A stretch of DNA of 64,000 nt from Pseudarthrobacter sulfonivorans (GTDB lineage: Bacteria; Actinomycetota; Actinomycetes; Actinomycetales; Micrococcaceae). Below, in pieces: positions 42,014-53,578 of the stretch; the stretch's first letter is position 1, and the number at the start of each line of letters is the position of its first letter. The DNA lies in contig NZ_CP013747.1 of NCBI RefSeq assembly GCF_001484605.1, positions 4,650,001-4,714,000 on the forward strand, given 5' to 3'. Made by a program: the position numbers and the translations under genes. The notes under the pieces were generated by a model that was given only the letters and a program-made list of their open reading frames with translations, ran no database searches and was not told the DNA's origin.

Positions 42014-43966
42014 TTACCAGATGCTGACGCGAGCGTCCTGCGGCATCCACATGCCATCCTGGTCGGTCACACCAAAGGCCTGGTGGAAGGCGTCCAGGTT
42101 CTTGGCGATGGCGTTGGTCCTGAACTCGTTGGGGGAGTGGGGATCCGTGGCGAGCCTCCTGATGGCCTCTTCCGACCGGATCACCTGCCGCCAGCCGGCT
42201 GCCCAAGACGCGAAGAACCGCTGCTGCCCCGTCAGTCCGTCCAGCACTTCCGGTTCCTTGCCGTCAAGGCTGAGCAGGTAAGCCTTGTAGGCGATGGTCA
42301 GGCCACCAAGGTCGCCGATGTTCTCCCCGAGCGTCAGCTTGCCGTTGACGTTGTGCCCCGGCGCCGCATACGGGGACAACTCGTCGTACTGTGCCACCAG
42401 CTTGGCAGTGAGCTTCTCAAAGGCCGTCCGGTCATCGTCGGTCCACCAGTTCCGCAGCGCGCCGCCGCCGTCGAACTGCGACCCCTGGTCATCAAAACCG
42501 TGGCCGATCTCATGGCCGATCACCGCTCCAATGCCACCGTAGTTAACGGCGTCGTCGGCGTCGGCCGTGAAGAACGGTGGCTGCAGGATAGCGGCCGGGA
42601 AGACGATCTCGTTGAGCATCGGGTGGTAGTACGCGTTGACCGTCTGCGGTGTCATGAGCCACTTGTTAAGGTCCACCGGTTTGCCCACCTCATCCAGGTG
42701 GCGATCGACGTCGGCATTGTGTGCCCGCTCGACGTTCCCTAAAAGGTCCAGCGGGTCGATTTCCACCGCGGAGTAATCGATCCACTTGTCGGGGTAGCCG
42801 ATCTTGGCGCGGAAGGCCTCCAGTTTCCGCAGCGCCTCGGCCTTTGTTTCCTCACCCATCCAGGCAAGACCGGTGATGGACTGCCGGTAGGCCTCGATCA
42901 GGTTGGCCACCAGGGTCTGCATGCGGGCCTTGTGGGTTTCGGGGAAGTGCTTCGAGACGTAAATCTGCCCAACGGCCTCACCGAGTGCAGCTTCGACGAC
43001 GGCGACGGCGCGCTTCCAGCGGTCCTTGTTCCGGGGCGTGCCGCTGATAGTTGTTCCGTAGAAGGCAAAATTGGCATCCACGAACTCGGAGGACAGGTAC
43101 GGCGCGGCGCCGTTGACGACCCGCAGGGCCAGCCACTCCTGCCACACGGAGAGCGGTTCGGATTCCAGCAGGCCGGCGGCCCCGCTGAAGAAGTCCGGTG
43201 TGCTTACGACGATCTCGTTGCGCTTGTCGGGGTCGATCCCGGCAGCTTCGAACCAGGTGTTAAGGAGCGGGAACAGGGTGGCCGCTTCCTCAGCGGACTT
43301 GAGGTTGTAGGTCTTCTGCGGGTCGCGCAGGGTGACGTTGTCCCAGTGGTGGGATGCGAGGCTGGTTTCGAGGGCAACGACGCGTGCGGCCGCAGGCTCC
43401 GGATCGGCCACTCCGGCCAGAGTGAACATGGTCCTGACATGCTCGCCATAGGCCTTGACCATGGGAGCGAACTTCTCTTCCCGGTAGTAGGACTCGTCCG
43501 GCAGTCCCAGGCCGCCCTGGCCGGTGTAGAGCAGGATGCGGTCCGGGTTGCCAGCGTCCGGAGCCGGGTAGATGTAGAAGAGCCCGGACACGTCTGACCG
43601 GAACAGCCGCCCGGCCAGGGCCACGAGATCAGCAACCGTGGTGGTGGCAAATACCTCGGCAAGCCGCCCGCGGATGGGCTCCATGCCTTTGGCCTCCACT
43701 GTGGCTTCGTCCATGAAGCTGTTGTAGAGTTCGCCCACTTTTCGTTCTATCCCGCTGGCGGCTTCACCCTTGGCAGCTGCTTCCTCGATGATGTCCCGGA
43801 CCGCGATCTCCGCTCCGTCGCGCAGCGCGGTGAAAGTTCCCTCGAGTGGCCGGTCATCAGGAATTTCCGTGGCTTTGAGCCAGGACCCGTTCACGTGCTG
43901 GTACAGGTCATCCTGCGGCCTGACGGTGTGGTCAATGTTGGACAGATCGATCCCCGAGATGGGCAC
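42014..43966 (-). CDS. M13-family (neprilysin-like) metallopeptidase
   Basis: A 650-residue cytosolic zinc endopeptidase (no signal peptide). N-terminal Peptidase_M13_N domain from QDDLYQHVNGSWLKATEIP; catalytic motif VIGHEIGHGFDDQGSQFD near residue 482 with HExxH, and ENIGDLGGLTIAYKAY giving the third zinc ligand Glu. It ends with the family signature GVTDQDGMWMP before the C-terminal W. The GTG at 43966 follows aaggag; an upstream extension to 44080 is rejected. Confidence 0.95.
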   Translation of the reverse strand: MPISGIDLSNIDHTVRPQDDLYQHVNGSWLKATEIPDDRPLEGTFTALRDGAEIAVRDIIEEAAAKGEAASGIERKVGELYNSFMDEATVEAKGMEPIRGRLAEVFATTTVADLVALAGRLFRSDVSGLFYIYPAPDAGNPDRILLYTGQGGLGLPDESYYREEKFAPMVKAYGEHVRTMFTLAGVADPEPAAARVVALETSLASHHWDNVTLRDPQKTYNLKSAEEAATLFPLLNTWFEAAGIDPDKRNEIVVSTPDFFSGAAGLLESEPLSVWQEWLALRVVNGAAPYLSSEFVDANFAFYGTTISGTPRNKDRWKRAVAVVEAALGEAVGQIYVSKHFPETHKARMQTLVANLIEAYRQSITGLAWMGEETKAEALRKLEAFRAKIGYPDKWIDYSAVEIDPLDLLGNVERAHNADVDRHLDEVGKPVDLNKWLMTPQTVNAYYHPMLNEIVFPAAILQPPFFTADADDAVNYGGIGAVIGHEIGHGFDDQGSQFDGGGALRNWWTDDDRTAFEKLTAKLVAQYDELSPYAAPGHNVNGKLTLGENIGDLGGLTIAYKAYLLSLDGKEPEVLDGLTGQQRFFASWAAGWRQVIRSEEAIRRLATDPHSPNEFRTNAIAKNLDAFHQAFGVTDQDGMWMPQDARVSIW

Positions 43967-44109
43967 AGATGCTCCTTCGTGTGACGTGCCGCGGCCGGCG
44001 CTGGCACCGGCGCGGCGTCTGCATGTTGGACGATAAGGACGGTGGTGCCCTCTCATCTTACGCACGCGTGCTACCCTCAAATGGTGCGCGCAGAGCTCCT
44101 TCTTCTTAG

Positions 44110-45960
<1,851 letters not shown>

Positions 45961-45970
45961 TTCGGAACAC

Positions 45971-45999
45971 GTTGCGCGCCGGGATTCCCGGCGCGCAAC
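45971..45999. terminator. leuA terminator hairpin
   Basis: gttgcgcgccggg and cccggcgcgcaac form a 13-bp perfect stem with a 3-base loop, 10 bases after the leuA stop. Confidence 0.85.
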
Positions 46000-46044
46000 G
46001 CACCGGCGTTGCCGGCTTTCCGGAACTCAGTGCGAAGATTAACC

Positions 46045-46797
46045 GTGGCCCAACAATCCTTTGCTGCCCGGTCCTACCGGGATGACGCCGTGGTGCTCCG
46101 TACCCACAAGCTGGGCGAGGCTGACCGCATCATCACGCTGCTGACCAAGCACCACGGCCAGATCCGCGCCGTCGCCAAGGGTGTGCGGCGGACCAGCAGC
46201 AAGTTTGGGGCGCGGCTGGAGCCATTTATGGTTGCCGACCTCCAGCTGGTCTCCGGAAAGACACTGGACATCGTCACGCAGGCTGTTGCCAAGGGCGCCT
46301 ACGGCAGCAACATCGCCGCTGACTATGGCCGCTACACCGTTGCAGCAGCCATGACCGAAACTGCGGAAAAACTCACCGACGTCGACGGCGAAGCGGGCAC
46401 CGCCCAGTACAACCTGCTGGTGGGGGCGCTGGCCTCGCTCTCCCGGGCCGAGCACGCGCCGGGACTGATCCTGGATTCGTATCTCCTGCGGGCCCTTTCC
46501 ACCGGAGGCTGGGCTCCGAGTTTTACCGACTGCGCCCGCTGCGGCCGGCCCGGCCCGCATACGGCTTTTTCGGCTCCGCTCGGCGGTATGGTCTGCGCTG
46601 ACTGCAGGCCACCCGGTTCGCCTGCGCCGGCCGCGGAGACCGTTGTGCTCCTGGGTGCCCTGCTGACCGGGGACTGGACGACGGCGGATGGCTCGGACGT
46701 GCCGCACCGACGGGAAGCTGCGGGGCTGGTGGCCGTATACCTGCAATGGCACCTTGAACGTGTCCTGAAATCCCTCAAACATGTGGAGCGTGGCTGA
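46045..46797 (+). CDS. recO: DNA repair protein RecO
   Basis: RecO helps load RecA on gaps in the RecFOR pathway and anneals DNA. 250 residues: an N-terminal OB fold ([37 protein letters not shown]), a helical core, and a zinc finger (DCARCGRP … GMVCADC, four Cys near 165-190). GTG at 46045. The uppS GTG starts two bases after its stop, an arrangement common in actinobacteria. Confidence 0.95.
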   Translation: MAQQSFAARSYRDDAVVLRTHKLGEADRIITLLTKHHGQIRAVAKGVRRTSSKFGARLEPFMVADLQLVSGKTLDIVTQAVAKGAYGSNIAADYGRYTVAAAMTETAEKLTDVDGEAGTAQYNLLVGALASLSRAEHAPGLILDSYLLRALSTGGWAPSFTDCARCGRPGPHTAFSAPLGGMVCADCRPPGSPAPAAETVVLLGALLTGDWTTADGSDVPHRREAAGLVAVYLQWHLERVLKSLKHVERG

Positions 46798-46799
46798 CA

Positions 46800-47630
46800 G
46801 TGGCCTTGGGAAAAAAGAAGAGTACTTCGCGGCAGCGGACCACCCCTGTGGTGGCACCGTATCCGCACCCGTCCGGCGCGGTTGCCCCGGCGATCCCCGC
46901 AGAATTCATCCCCCGCCATGTTGCCATTGTGATGGACGGCAACGGCCGTTGGGCCAACCAGCGGGGCCTGCCGCGGATCGAGGGACACAAAGCCGGCGAG
47001 CCCGCCCTGCTGGACGTGATGGCGGGCGCTATCGAACTCGGCATCGAATACGTAAGCGTCTATGCGTTTTCCACCGAAAACTGGCGCCGGTCACCCGAAG
47101 AGGTCCGCTTCCTGATGGGTTTTAACAAGGACGTGCTACGAAGGCAGCGGAACCAGCTGGACGACTGGGGTGTCCGCGTGCGGTGGTCCGGCCGGCGTCC
47201 CAGGCTGTGGGGCTCGGTGATCCGCGAACTGGAAGAGGCTGAGGAATTTACCGCGGCCAACAGCACGTGCACGTTGAACATGTGTGTTAATTACGGCGGC
47301 CGGGCGGAAATCACGGACGCCGTATCGGCTATCGCCGCCGAGGTTGCCGCAGGCCGGCTCAAACCCGGGGCCATCACCGAGAAAACCATCCAGAAGTACC
47401 TGGACGAACCGGACCTGCCGGACGTGGACCTGTTCCTGCGGAGCTCGGGGGAGCAGCGGCTCTCCAATTTCCTACTCTGGCAGTCCGCGTATGCCGAGTT
47501 CGTCTTTATGGACACGCTGTGGCCCGACGTCGACCGGCGGACCCTGTGGGACGCCGTCGAAATCTACGCCCAGCGGGACCGGCGCTACGGCGGCGCCGTC
47601 GACGCCGCACCGGGTTCAGCCGTACCGTAA
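46800..47630 (+). CDS. uppS: isoprenyl (undecaprenyl-type) diphosphate synthase
   Basis: A cis-prenyltransferase producing the polyprenyl diphosphate carrier for cell-wall synthesis. 276 residues: [20 protein letters not shown] with the catalytic Asp, [32 protein letters not shown] and the C-terminal substrate motif [19 protein letters not shown]. It ends 46 bases inside the converging hydrolase gene. Product chain length (C50 or C55) cannot be told from sequence alone. Confidence 0.96.
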   Translation: MALGKKKSTSRQRTTPVVAPYPHPSGAVAPAIPAEFIPRHVAIVMDGNGRWANQRGLPRIEGHKAGEPALLDVMAGAIELGIEYVSVYAFSTENWRRSPEEVRFLMGFNKDVLRRQRNQLDDWGVRVRWSGRRPRLWGSVIRELEEAEEFTAANSTCTLNMCVNYGGRAEITDAVSAIAAEVAAGRLKPGAITEKTIQKYLDEPDLPDVDLFLRSSGEQRLSNFLLWQSAYAEFVFMDTLWPDVDRRTLWDAVEIYAQRDRRYGGAVDAAPGSAVP

Positions 47631-48595
47631 CCCCGGAGCCAGCGGGCGAGCCGCGCATAGGCGTCTGCCCGCACTTTGGCAGGGGAGAGGAAGACGTCGT
47701 GGAGCGCGCCGTCGATCCGTTCCACCGTGACACTGCGCCCCAGTGTCAGGGCGCGGAGGGCGATGATGTTGACGTCCAGTACCGCGTCGGTGCGCCGCAT
47801 TTCCTCGGACCAGAACGGCCCGGTGGCGCTTCCCCGGGACAGCAGCACCAGGATGGGTATGTCGATGTCCAGGCCACGGGCCACCTTGGTGTGGCCGGCC
47901 AGGATGGCGCTGAGCCAGCCCGCGCGGAGCGGAAATGCCATGGGCGGACGGAACCTGTCGTCCAGCGGCCACTCGCCGTCGGCTGAACTGCTGATGGTCC
48001 GCCAATAGAACCCCCGCTCGGGCAGCCGCAGGACAGCCTCCGGCCGGAACCGCGCCACGGGTCCCACCATCGTGGACGCAGCACGGCGGACCAGCGAGCT
48101 GCCGTGCATCTCCAGCCAGGGACTGTTTAACACCAGCTGGGATGCCGCTCCGGGGTGGTTGCTGACCCAGAGGGCGGCCACCAGGCCGCCGGTGGAGTGG
48201 CCCATCAGCGTGAGGGAGGCCTTGGCTTCCGGTTCCGGCGTGTGCGTGTCGGCCCGGATGATGGCGATGGCCGCTTCGATCTCGGCGTCATAGTCCGCCA
48301 GGTTCGCCACGTAGCCGCCCGGCGTCTCCGGGCGCAGGCTGCGGCCGTGGTTGTGCATGTCGAGGGCGTAGAACTCGTAGCCGCTGTGTGTCCAAAACTG
48401 CGCCAGGTCCACATTGAAGAAGTAGTCGCTCCAACCATGGAGGAACAGCACTGTCCGGCGCCGGCCGGTGGCTGCCGGTTCCTTCGCCGGACGGAAGCGC
48501 ACCAGCGTGGCGGTGCGCTGGACGCCGTCTTCGCCCCCGGCCTCGAAGGTGCAGGCTTCGAAGCCAGCACCGAGGATATCTGGCTGCCACCTCAT
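47585..48595 (-). CDS. alpha/beta hydrolase (lysophospholipase-like)
   Basis: A 336-residue cytosolic serine hydrolase. [20 protein letters not shown] provides the oxyanion HG; the nucleophile elbow is [14 protein letters not shown] (GHSTG, Ser near 135); the C-terminal His is likely in [13 protein letters not shown], and an Asp lies in RTDAVLD. The class resembles monoacylglycerol lipases. Substrate unknown. It is divergent from pyrD and overlaps uppS tail to tail. Confidence 0.9.
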   Translation of the reverse strand: MRWQPDILGAGFEACTFEAGGEDGVQRTATLVRFRPAKEPAATGRRRTVLFLHGWSDYFFNVDLAQFWTHSGYEFYALDMHNHGRSLRPETPGGYVANLADYDAEIEAAIAIIRADTHTPEPEAKASLTLMGHSTGGLVAALWVSNHPGAASQLVLNSPWLEMHGSSLVRRAASTMVGPVARFRPEAVLRLPERGFYWRTISSSADGEWPLDDRFRPPMAFPLRAGWLSAILAGHTKVARGLDIDIPILVLLSRGSATGPFWSEEMRRTDAVLDVNIIALRALTLGRSVTVERIDGALHDVFLSPAKVRADAYARLARWLRGYGTAEPGAASTAPP

Positions 48596-48670
48596 GGCTT
48601 TATGCTAGCCGGAGCCGCATGTATGGCGGCCCGGTTTGGTCTGGACCGTCCGAGACGGAAAACTAGAGCC

Positions 48671-49744
48671 ATGCGCGTATATCCGACATTCTTCAGGCTG
48701 GCCTTTTCGTGGATGGACGCGGAACGCGCCCACAAGATCGGATTCAAGGGAATCAAGCTTGCCAATACTTCCGGCGCAGGACGGCTGCTGCACCGGTTCA
48801 CGGCACCCGCGGCCTCACTGCAGACTTCTGCCTTTGGGCTGACCTTCCCATCCCCGTTCGGTCTCGCAGCCGGGTTCGACAAGGAGGGATTCGGCATCGA
48901 GGCCCTCACCGAACTTGGCTTTGGCCATGTCGAAGTAGGGACCATCACCGGGCAGGCGCAGCCGGGCAACGAGAAGCCACGCCTTTTCAGGCTGATCGAG
49001 GACCGGGCTGTCATTAACCGGATGGGGTTCAACAACGATGGCGCCGCCGCCGTCGAACCGCGCCTCAAAGCGGCACGCGCCGCCCTGCAGCGCAGGCACC
49101 CTAACGTGCGACCCGTGATCGGGGTTAACATCGGCAAGAGCAAGGTGGTGGAACTCGACGACGCAGTGGCCGATTACCTGATCAGCGCCCGGAGCCTGGC
49201 GCCGGCCGCGGACTACCTGGTGGTCAATGTCAGCTCACCCAACACGCCCGGGCTGCGCCTTCTCCAGGATGTCCAGACACTCCGCCCGCTGCTGACCGCG
49301 GTGGGGGACGAGGCGGACAAGGCGGCAGGCCGGCACGTCCCGCTGCTGGTCAAGATCGCACCGGACCTCAGCGATGAGGACATCGACGACGTCGCCAAAC
49401 TGGCCCTGGACCTTAAGCTGGATGGCATTATCGCCACCAACACCACGATCGGGCGTGAGGGGCTGGCGTCGCCGGCTGCGAAAGTGGTCGAATGCGGCGC
49501 CGGGGGCCTGTCCGGGGCACCGCTGAAGCAGCGTTCATTGGAAGTCCTTCGCCGGCTCAAGGAGGCCACCGGGGGCGCGATCACGCTGGTGGCCGTCGGC
49601 GGCGTCGAGACGGCGAAGGACGTCCAGGACCGTCTGGATGCCGGGGCCACGCTGGTCCAGGGCTACACGGCGTTCCTGTACGAGGGGCCGTTCTGGGCGG
49701 CGCGGATCAACCGCGACCTGGCGAAAGCGCGACGCAACCGTTGA
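48671..49744 (+). CDS. pyrD: dihydroorotate dehydrogenase (quinone), class 2
   Basis: PyrD oxidises dihydroorotate to orotate and reduces quinone at the membrane. 357 residues: N-terminal amphipathic helix ([19 protein letters not shown]) typical of class 2, FMN region [30 protein letters not shown], the catalytic-Ser loop [17 protein letters not shown] and [16 protein letters not shown]. The ATG is at 48671; a longer frame upstream is antisense to the hydrolase. Confidence 0.96.
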   Translation: MRVYPTFFRLAFSWMDAERAHKIGFKGIKLANTSGAGRLLHRFTAPAASLQTSAFGLTFPSPFGLAAGFDKEGFGIEALTELGFGHVEVGTITGQAQPGNEKPRLFRLIEDRAVINRMGFNNDGAAAVEPRLKAARAALQRRHPNVRPVIGVNIGKSKVVELDDAVADYLISARSLAPAADYLVVNVSSPNTPGLRLLQDVQTLRPLLTAVGDEADKAAGRHVPLLVKIAPDLSDEDIDDVAKLALDLKLDGIIATNTTIGREGLASPAAKVVECGAGGLSGAPLKQRSLEVLRRLKEATGGAITLVAVGGVETAKDVQDRLDAGATLVQGYTAFLYEGPFWAARINRDLAKARRNR

Positions 49745-49754
49745 CTCACACAAC

Positions 49755-49785
49755 AAAACCCCGGTGGTTGGACCACCGGGGTTTT
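49755..49785. terminator. pyrD / DUF3043 bidirectional terminator
   Basis: aaaaccccggtgg pairs with ccaccggggtttt across ttgga; T-rich on both sides, fit to end pyrD and the converging DUF3043 gene. Confidence 0.92.
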
Positions 49786-49831
49786 CGTTGTTTAAGGGAG
49801 GAGCGCTGCCGGGTCTGACCCGGCCTGCACG

Positions 49832-50434
49832 TCAGGACGGGTATTGGCCGCGCTTCACGAGCGGCTTGGGCAGGCGCAGCTTGCGGAACTGCAGGGACCG
49901 CATCGAGCCGTACCAAACCGTGCCACGCTCAACCCCGCCGAACTTCTCGGTCAGCTTCTTGCGGAGCTGCCTGGACAGAATGAACACATCCACAAACACG
50001 GCCAGGAACATCACCCAAAAACCGCCCAGGACATAAACCATCTGCTCGCTGGAAGCCGGAACAATGAGGGAAATGATGACAAATACCAGGGCGCCGAACA
50101 TCAGGTATTCGCCCAGGCTGAAGCGCGCATCCACGTAGTCGCGGGCATAACGCTTCTGTGGACCCTTGTCGCGCAGGGGCAGGAACTTTTCATCACCTGT
50201 GTCGAGCGCCTGGCGCATTTTGGTCCGCTGGTCCTGGATGGCCTGGCGCTCAGCGGCCTTGGACGCCTTGCGGTCCTCCGGCACCAGGGGCCGTTTGCGG
50301 GCAGCCTCCTGGGCTTTACGCTTGGGCGTGGGCGCACCCTTGCCCAACGCGGCATCCTGCCGGGCTGCCGCTTCAGCGGCCTGCTGGTCTATTGATTGCT
50401 GCGCCGTTGGCGCTTCCTTTTTACGTCCGAACAC
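49832..50434 (-). CDS. DUF3043 membrane protein
   Basis: A 200-residue actinobacterial protein: a charged N-terminal half (FGRKKEAPTAQQ, KGAPTPKRKAQEAARKRPL) with basic/Ala-rich helices, then two membrane helices (YLMFGALVFVIISLIVPA; VYVLGGFWVMFLAVFVDVFI) and the basic tail RKKLTEKFGGVERGTVWYG. The GTG at 50434 gives the usual V/M-F-G-R-K-K start. Function unknown; it is conserved beside M20 peptidase and respiratory genes in this lineage. Confidence 0.85.
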   Translation of the reverse strand: MFGRKKEAPTAQQSIDQQAAEAAARQDAALGKGAPTPKRKAQEAARKRPLVPEDRKASKAAERQAIQDQRTKMRQALDTGDEKFLPLRDKGPQKRYARDYVDARFSLGEYLMFGALVFVIISLIVPASSEQMVYVLGGFWVMFLAVFVDVFILSRQLRKKLTEKFGGVERGTVWYGSMRSLQFRKLRLPKPLVKRGQYPS

Positions 50435-50488
50435 GTGAACAGAATACCTTGCGGCCCAAGGAGATTCGGCGCGGGTATTGTGTTCGCC

Positions 50489-51934
50489 ATGACTCCCACT
50501 CCAGCAGCCAGTCCGTCCGACGCCAACACCCCCGGCCCCGGCCACCCTGCACCGGCCATCGACGCGGACGGACTCAGGCTCTCCGTGGCAGGTTCCTTCG
50601 ACACTACCCTCGACCGGCTCAAGGAACTTGTGGCCATTCCCGGCATCGCCTGGCCGAGTTTCGATCCTGCGCCCTTGGAAGCCAGCGCGCAGGCCGTAGC
50701 GGAACTGCTGCGCGCCGCCGGCCTTGAGGATGTCCAGGTCCTTCGCAGTAACAAGGAGGACGGCACCCCCGGCGGACCTGCCGTCGTCGCACGCCGACAG
50801 GCGGCCGAAGGAAAGCCGACCATTCTGCTGTACGCCCACCACGACGTCCAGCCGCCGGGGGATCCGGCGCTGTGGGAAACGGAGCCTTTCGCCGCCGTCG
50901 AACGGGAGGGCAGGTTGTACGGCCGTGGCGCTGCTGACGACAAGGCCGGGATCATGGCCCATGTGGCCGCCTATGCTGCAGCGATCGAGGTTCTGGGCAC
51001 GGAATTCGGCCTTGGTGTGACGTTCTTCTTCGAAGGTGAGGAGGAAGCTGGTTCTCCCACCTTCCGTTCCTTCCTGGAAACGCACCGGGAACTGCTGCGG
51101 GCCGATGTGATCGTGGTGGCCGACTCCAGCAACTGGAAGGTGGGCATTCCCGCCCTGACCACCAGCTTGCGCGGCCTTGTGGACGGAACCATTGAAGTCC
51201 AGGTGCTGGAGCATGCTGTCCACTCGGGCATGTTCGGCGGACCCGTGCTGGACGCGCCAACCCTGCTGTCCCGTTTGATTGCCACCCTCCACGACGCTGA
51301 CGGCAACGTGGCCATCAAAGGCCTCGTATCGAATGACAACGTCGGCGTGGAGCTCACCGAAGCGGAGTACCGTGCTGATTCCTCCGTTCTCGACGGCGTC
51401 CGGCTGGCCGGCACCGGAAGCATCGCCGCACGGCTGTGGACTAAGCCCGCGCTGTCCATCATCGGCTTCGATGCGCCCGCCGTGGACGTGGCCTCGAACA
51501 CGCTCCTGCCGCGGGCGCGTGCTAAGTTCAGCCTGCGCCTGGCGCCCGGCCAGGATCCGGCGGCAGCGATGGAAGCCGTTCAACGCCACGTCCAGGCCAA
51601 TGCGCCCTTTGGGGCAAAGGTGGTGTTCACTCCCGGGGAAAGCGGAAAGTCGTTCCTCGCTGATACATCCTCCAAGGCGGCGACGTTCGCCATGTGGGCG
51701 CTGGGGGAGGCCTGGGGTGTTCCGGCGGTGGAGATGGGGATCGGCGGCTCGATTCCATTTATTGCGGACCTGCTGGACGTCTATCCGGACGTCCAGATCC
51801 TCGTGACCGGTGTTGAGGATCCCGATTCCCGTGCCCACAGTGCCAACGAGTCCCTTCACATTGGTGATTTCAAGAACGCCGTGGTCGCCGAGGCGCTGCT
51901 GCTCGCCCGGCTGAACGCAGAAGGCGTGGCCTGA
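50489..51934 (+). CDS. M20-family dipeptidase/peptidase
   Basis: A 481-residue cytosolic di-zinc exopeptidase. Metal and catalytic motifs: ILLYAHHDVQPPGDPALW (first His and Asp), GRGAADDKAGIMAHVAAY (bridging Asp), FFFEGEEEAGSP (catalytic Glu and Zn ligand) and the late HSANES Zn His. The lid domain (about 215-330) contains HSGMFGG. The ATG at 50489 is preceded by a weak site only. Divergent from DUF3043. Confidence 0.93.
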   Translation: MTPTPAASPSDANTPGPGHPAPAIDADGLRLSVAGSFDTTLDRLKELVAIPGIAWPSFDPAPLEASAQAVAELLRAAGLEDVQVLRSNKEDGTPGGPAVVARRQAAEGKPTILLYAHHDVQPPGDPALWETEPFAAVEREGRLYGRGAADDKAGIMAHVAAYAAAIEVLGTEFGLGVTFFFEGEEEAGSPTFRSFLETHRELLRADVIVVADSSNWKVGIPALTTSLRGLVDGTIEVQVLEHAVHSGMFGGPVLDAPTLLSRLIATLHDADGNVAIKGLVSNDNVGVELTEAEYRADSSVLDGVRLAGTGSIAARLWTKPALSIIGFDAPAVDVASNTLLPRARAKFSLRLAPGQDPAAAMEAVQRHVQANAPFGAKVVFTPGESGKSFLADTSSKAATFAMWALGEAWGVPAVEMGIGGSIPFIADLLDVYPDVQILVTGVEDPDSRAHSANESLHIGDFKNAVVAEALLLARLNAEGVA

Positions 51935-52118
51935 ATCCCGTGTCCCTCTGATGCCGGCATTCCTCCACCGTTGGGAACAATCAGCGGGCAGGCTTGGTTA
52001 CGTCAGGAGTTAGAGCTACAGGGCTGACCGAAGTAGCATGTAGCTATAGCCCGTACCGTATCCGTAGGGGCAGGCACCGCTGACGCGGGGCCGCCAGGAC
52101 CGTCCTAAGGTAGGCCAA

Positions 52119-52508
52119 ATGAGCACCGCAACCAACGAGAACATCACCGAGACCACCAGCGCTGCCAGCGATGAACTGGCCGCACATGAGGTCAAACTGA
52201 CCGACGTCGCAGCAGGCAAGGTGCGCAGCCTCCTGGAGCAGGAAGGCCGGACCGATCTCCGCCTGCGCGTTGCCGTCCAGCCCGGCGGCTGCTCCGGCCT
52301 CATCTACCAGCTCTACTTCGACGAGCGACTCCTTGACGGAGACGCCGTCCGTGACTACGACGGCGTCGAAGTTGTGGTGGACAAGATGAGCGTGCCGTAC
52401 CTCAGCGGTGCCAGCATCGATTTCGAGGACACCATCTCCAAGCAGGGCTTCACCATCGACAACCCCAATGCCGGTGGCTCCTGCGCCTGTGGTGATTCCT
52501 TCCACTGA
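52119..52508 (+). CDS. erpA: iron-sulfur cluster insertion protein ErpA
   Basis: A-type Fe-S carrier of 129 residues. PGGCSGLIYQLYFDE holds the first Cys and GGSCACGDSFH the C-terminal C-x-C. An N-terminal Thr/Glu-rich extension of about 25 residues precedes the HesB core (VKLTDVAAGKVRSLL). It stands 190 bases before ctaC and could mature the Rieske centre of QcrA (inference). Confidence 0.93.
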   Translation: MSTATNENITETTSAASDELAAHEVKLTDVAAGKVRSLLEQEGRTDLRLRVAVQPGGCSGLIYQLYFDERLLDGDAVRDYDGVEVVVDKMSVPYLSGASIDFEDTISKQGFTIDNPNAGGSCACGDSFH

Positions 52509-52636
52509 CCCGGTTCTTTCGCCCGATGCCGGCGCCTGCTTTCCGTCTGCCAAAAACGGCACGGAGGCACGGCGCCGACATGTGGGCGAAACGCCCGGCA
52601 GAGCGGTAAGCTCTACACCGAGTAGTAAAACTTTTA

Positions 52637-52672
52637 GTGTGCCCGGACGGCCCCTTGGGTGGCCGGGCAACA
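52637..52672 (+). promoter_or_regulatory. GC hairpin in the ctaC upstream region
   Basis: tgcccgg and ccgggca pair around a partly self-complementary cggccccttgggtgg loop about 25 bases before the ctaC GTG. It may terminate erpA transcripts or act in the ctaC leader. Confidence 0.4.
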
Positions 52673-52695
52673 GCAACAAGTAGGAAGGGCCGTCT

Positions 52696-53568
52696 GTGAG
52701 TTCGCAGAACCGAACCGGCAGCCGACGCAAAACGATCACTACGATCTCAGGCTTGGCAGTTGCCGGCGCGTTGGTTTTGACTGGATGTTCGCCAGAGGTA
52801 GAGAAGGGGTGGCTGCCCACCGAGCGTGGCACCACCAATCACACTGACCGGATCATGGACCTCTGGGTCAACTCATGGATTGCAGCCCTTGTTGTGGGCA
52901 TCATCACGTGGGGTTTGATCGTTTGGTGCCTTGTCGCCTACCGCCGCCGCAAGGGCACCACGGGTTTCCCGCGGCAGACCAGCTTTAATCTCCCGCTGGA
53001 GGTCTTTTACCTGACCATCCCGCTGTTCATGGTCCTGGTGTTCTTCTACTTCACCGACCGCGACCAGCAGGCCATCGATGACCGCTCCAAGCCGGCCGAC
53101 GTCGTTGTTGACGTACGCGGCAAGCAGTGGGCCTGGGACTTCAACTACAAGTCCGGCGAGGTCGTAACCGAGGATGTCCACGAAGCTGGAGTCCAGGCAC
53201 ACCTGACGGGCAACACCATCGACAAGGAAGCGCTGCCGACGCTCTACCTGCCGGTTGGAAAGTCCGTTGACCTCGAACTGAACTCCCGCGATGTCATCCA
53301 CTCTTTCTGGGTTCCCGCCTTCCTGCAGAAGCGCGACATGATCCCCGGCAAGACCAACTACATCAGGTTCACGCCCACTAAAGAGGGAACCTACGACGGC
53401 AAGTGCGCCGAGCTCTGCGGCGAGTACCACTCCGAAATGCTGTTCCGCGTCAAGGTTGTCTCTGAGACCGAATTCCAGGCTCACATGGACAAGCTCAAGG
53501 CAGATGGCAACACGGGACTCCTCGGCGAAGAGTATGACCGCAACCCGAACCTGAACGAAATTAAGTAA
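52696..53568 (+). CDS. ctaC: cytochrome c oxidase subunit II
   Basis: CtaC carries the CuA centre that takes electrons from the bc1 complex. 290 residues: signal/lipobox (VLTGCSPEV, Cys near 30), two membrane helices (about 60-80 and 105-125), the [10 protein letters not shown] aromatic motif and the CuA motif [12 protein letters not shown] (two Cys, His, Met). GTG at 52696 after aggaagg. First gene of ctaCDF. Confidence 0.97.
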   Translation: MSSQNRTGSRRKTITTISGLAVAGALVLTGCSPEVEKGWLPTERGTTNHTDRIMDLWVNSWIAALVVGIITWGLIVWCLVAYRRRKGTTGFPRQTSFNLPLEVFYLTIPLFMVLVFFYFTDRDQQAIDDRSKPADVVVDVRGKQWAWDFNYKSGEVVTEDVHEAGVQAHLTGNTIDKEALPTLYLPVGKSVDLELNSRDVIHSFWVPAFLQKRDMIPGKTNYIRFTPTKEGTYDGKCAELCGEYHSEMLFRVKVVSETEFQAHMDKLKADGNTGLLGEEYDRNPNLNEIK

Positions 53569-53578
53569 GGGGAGCGAC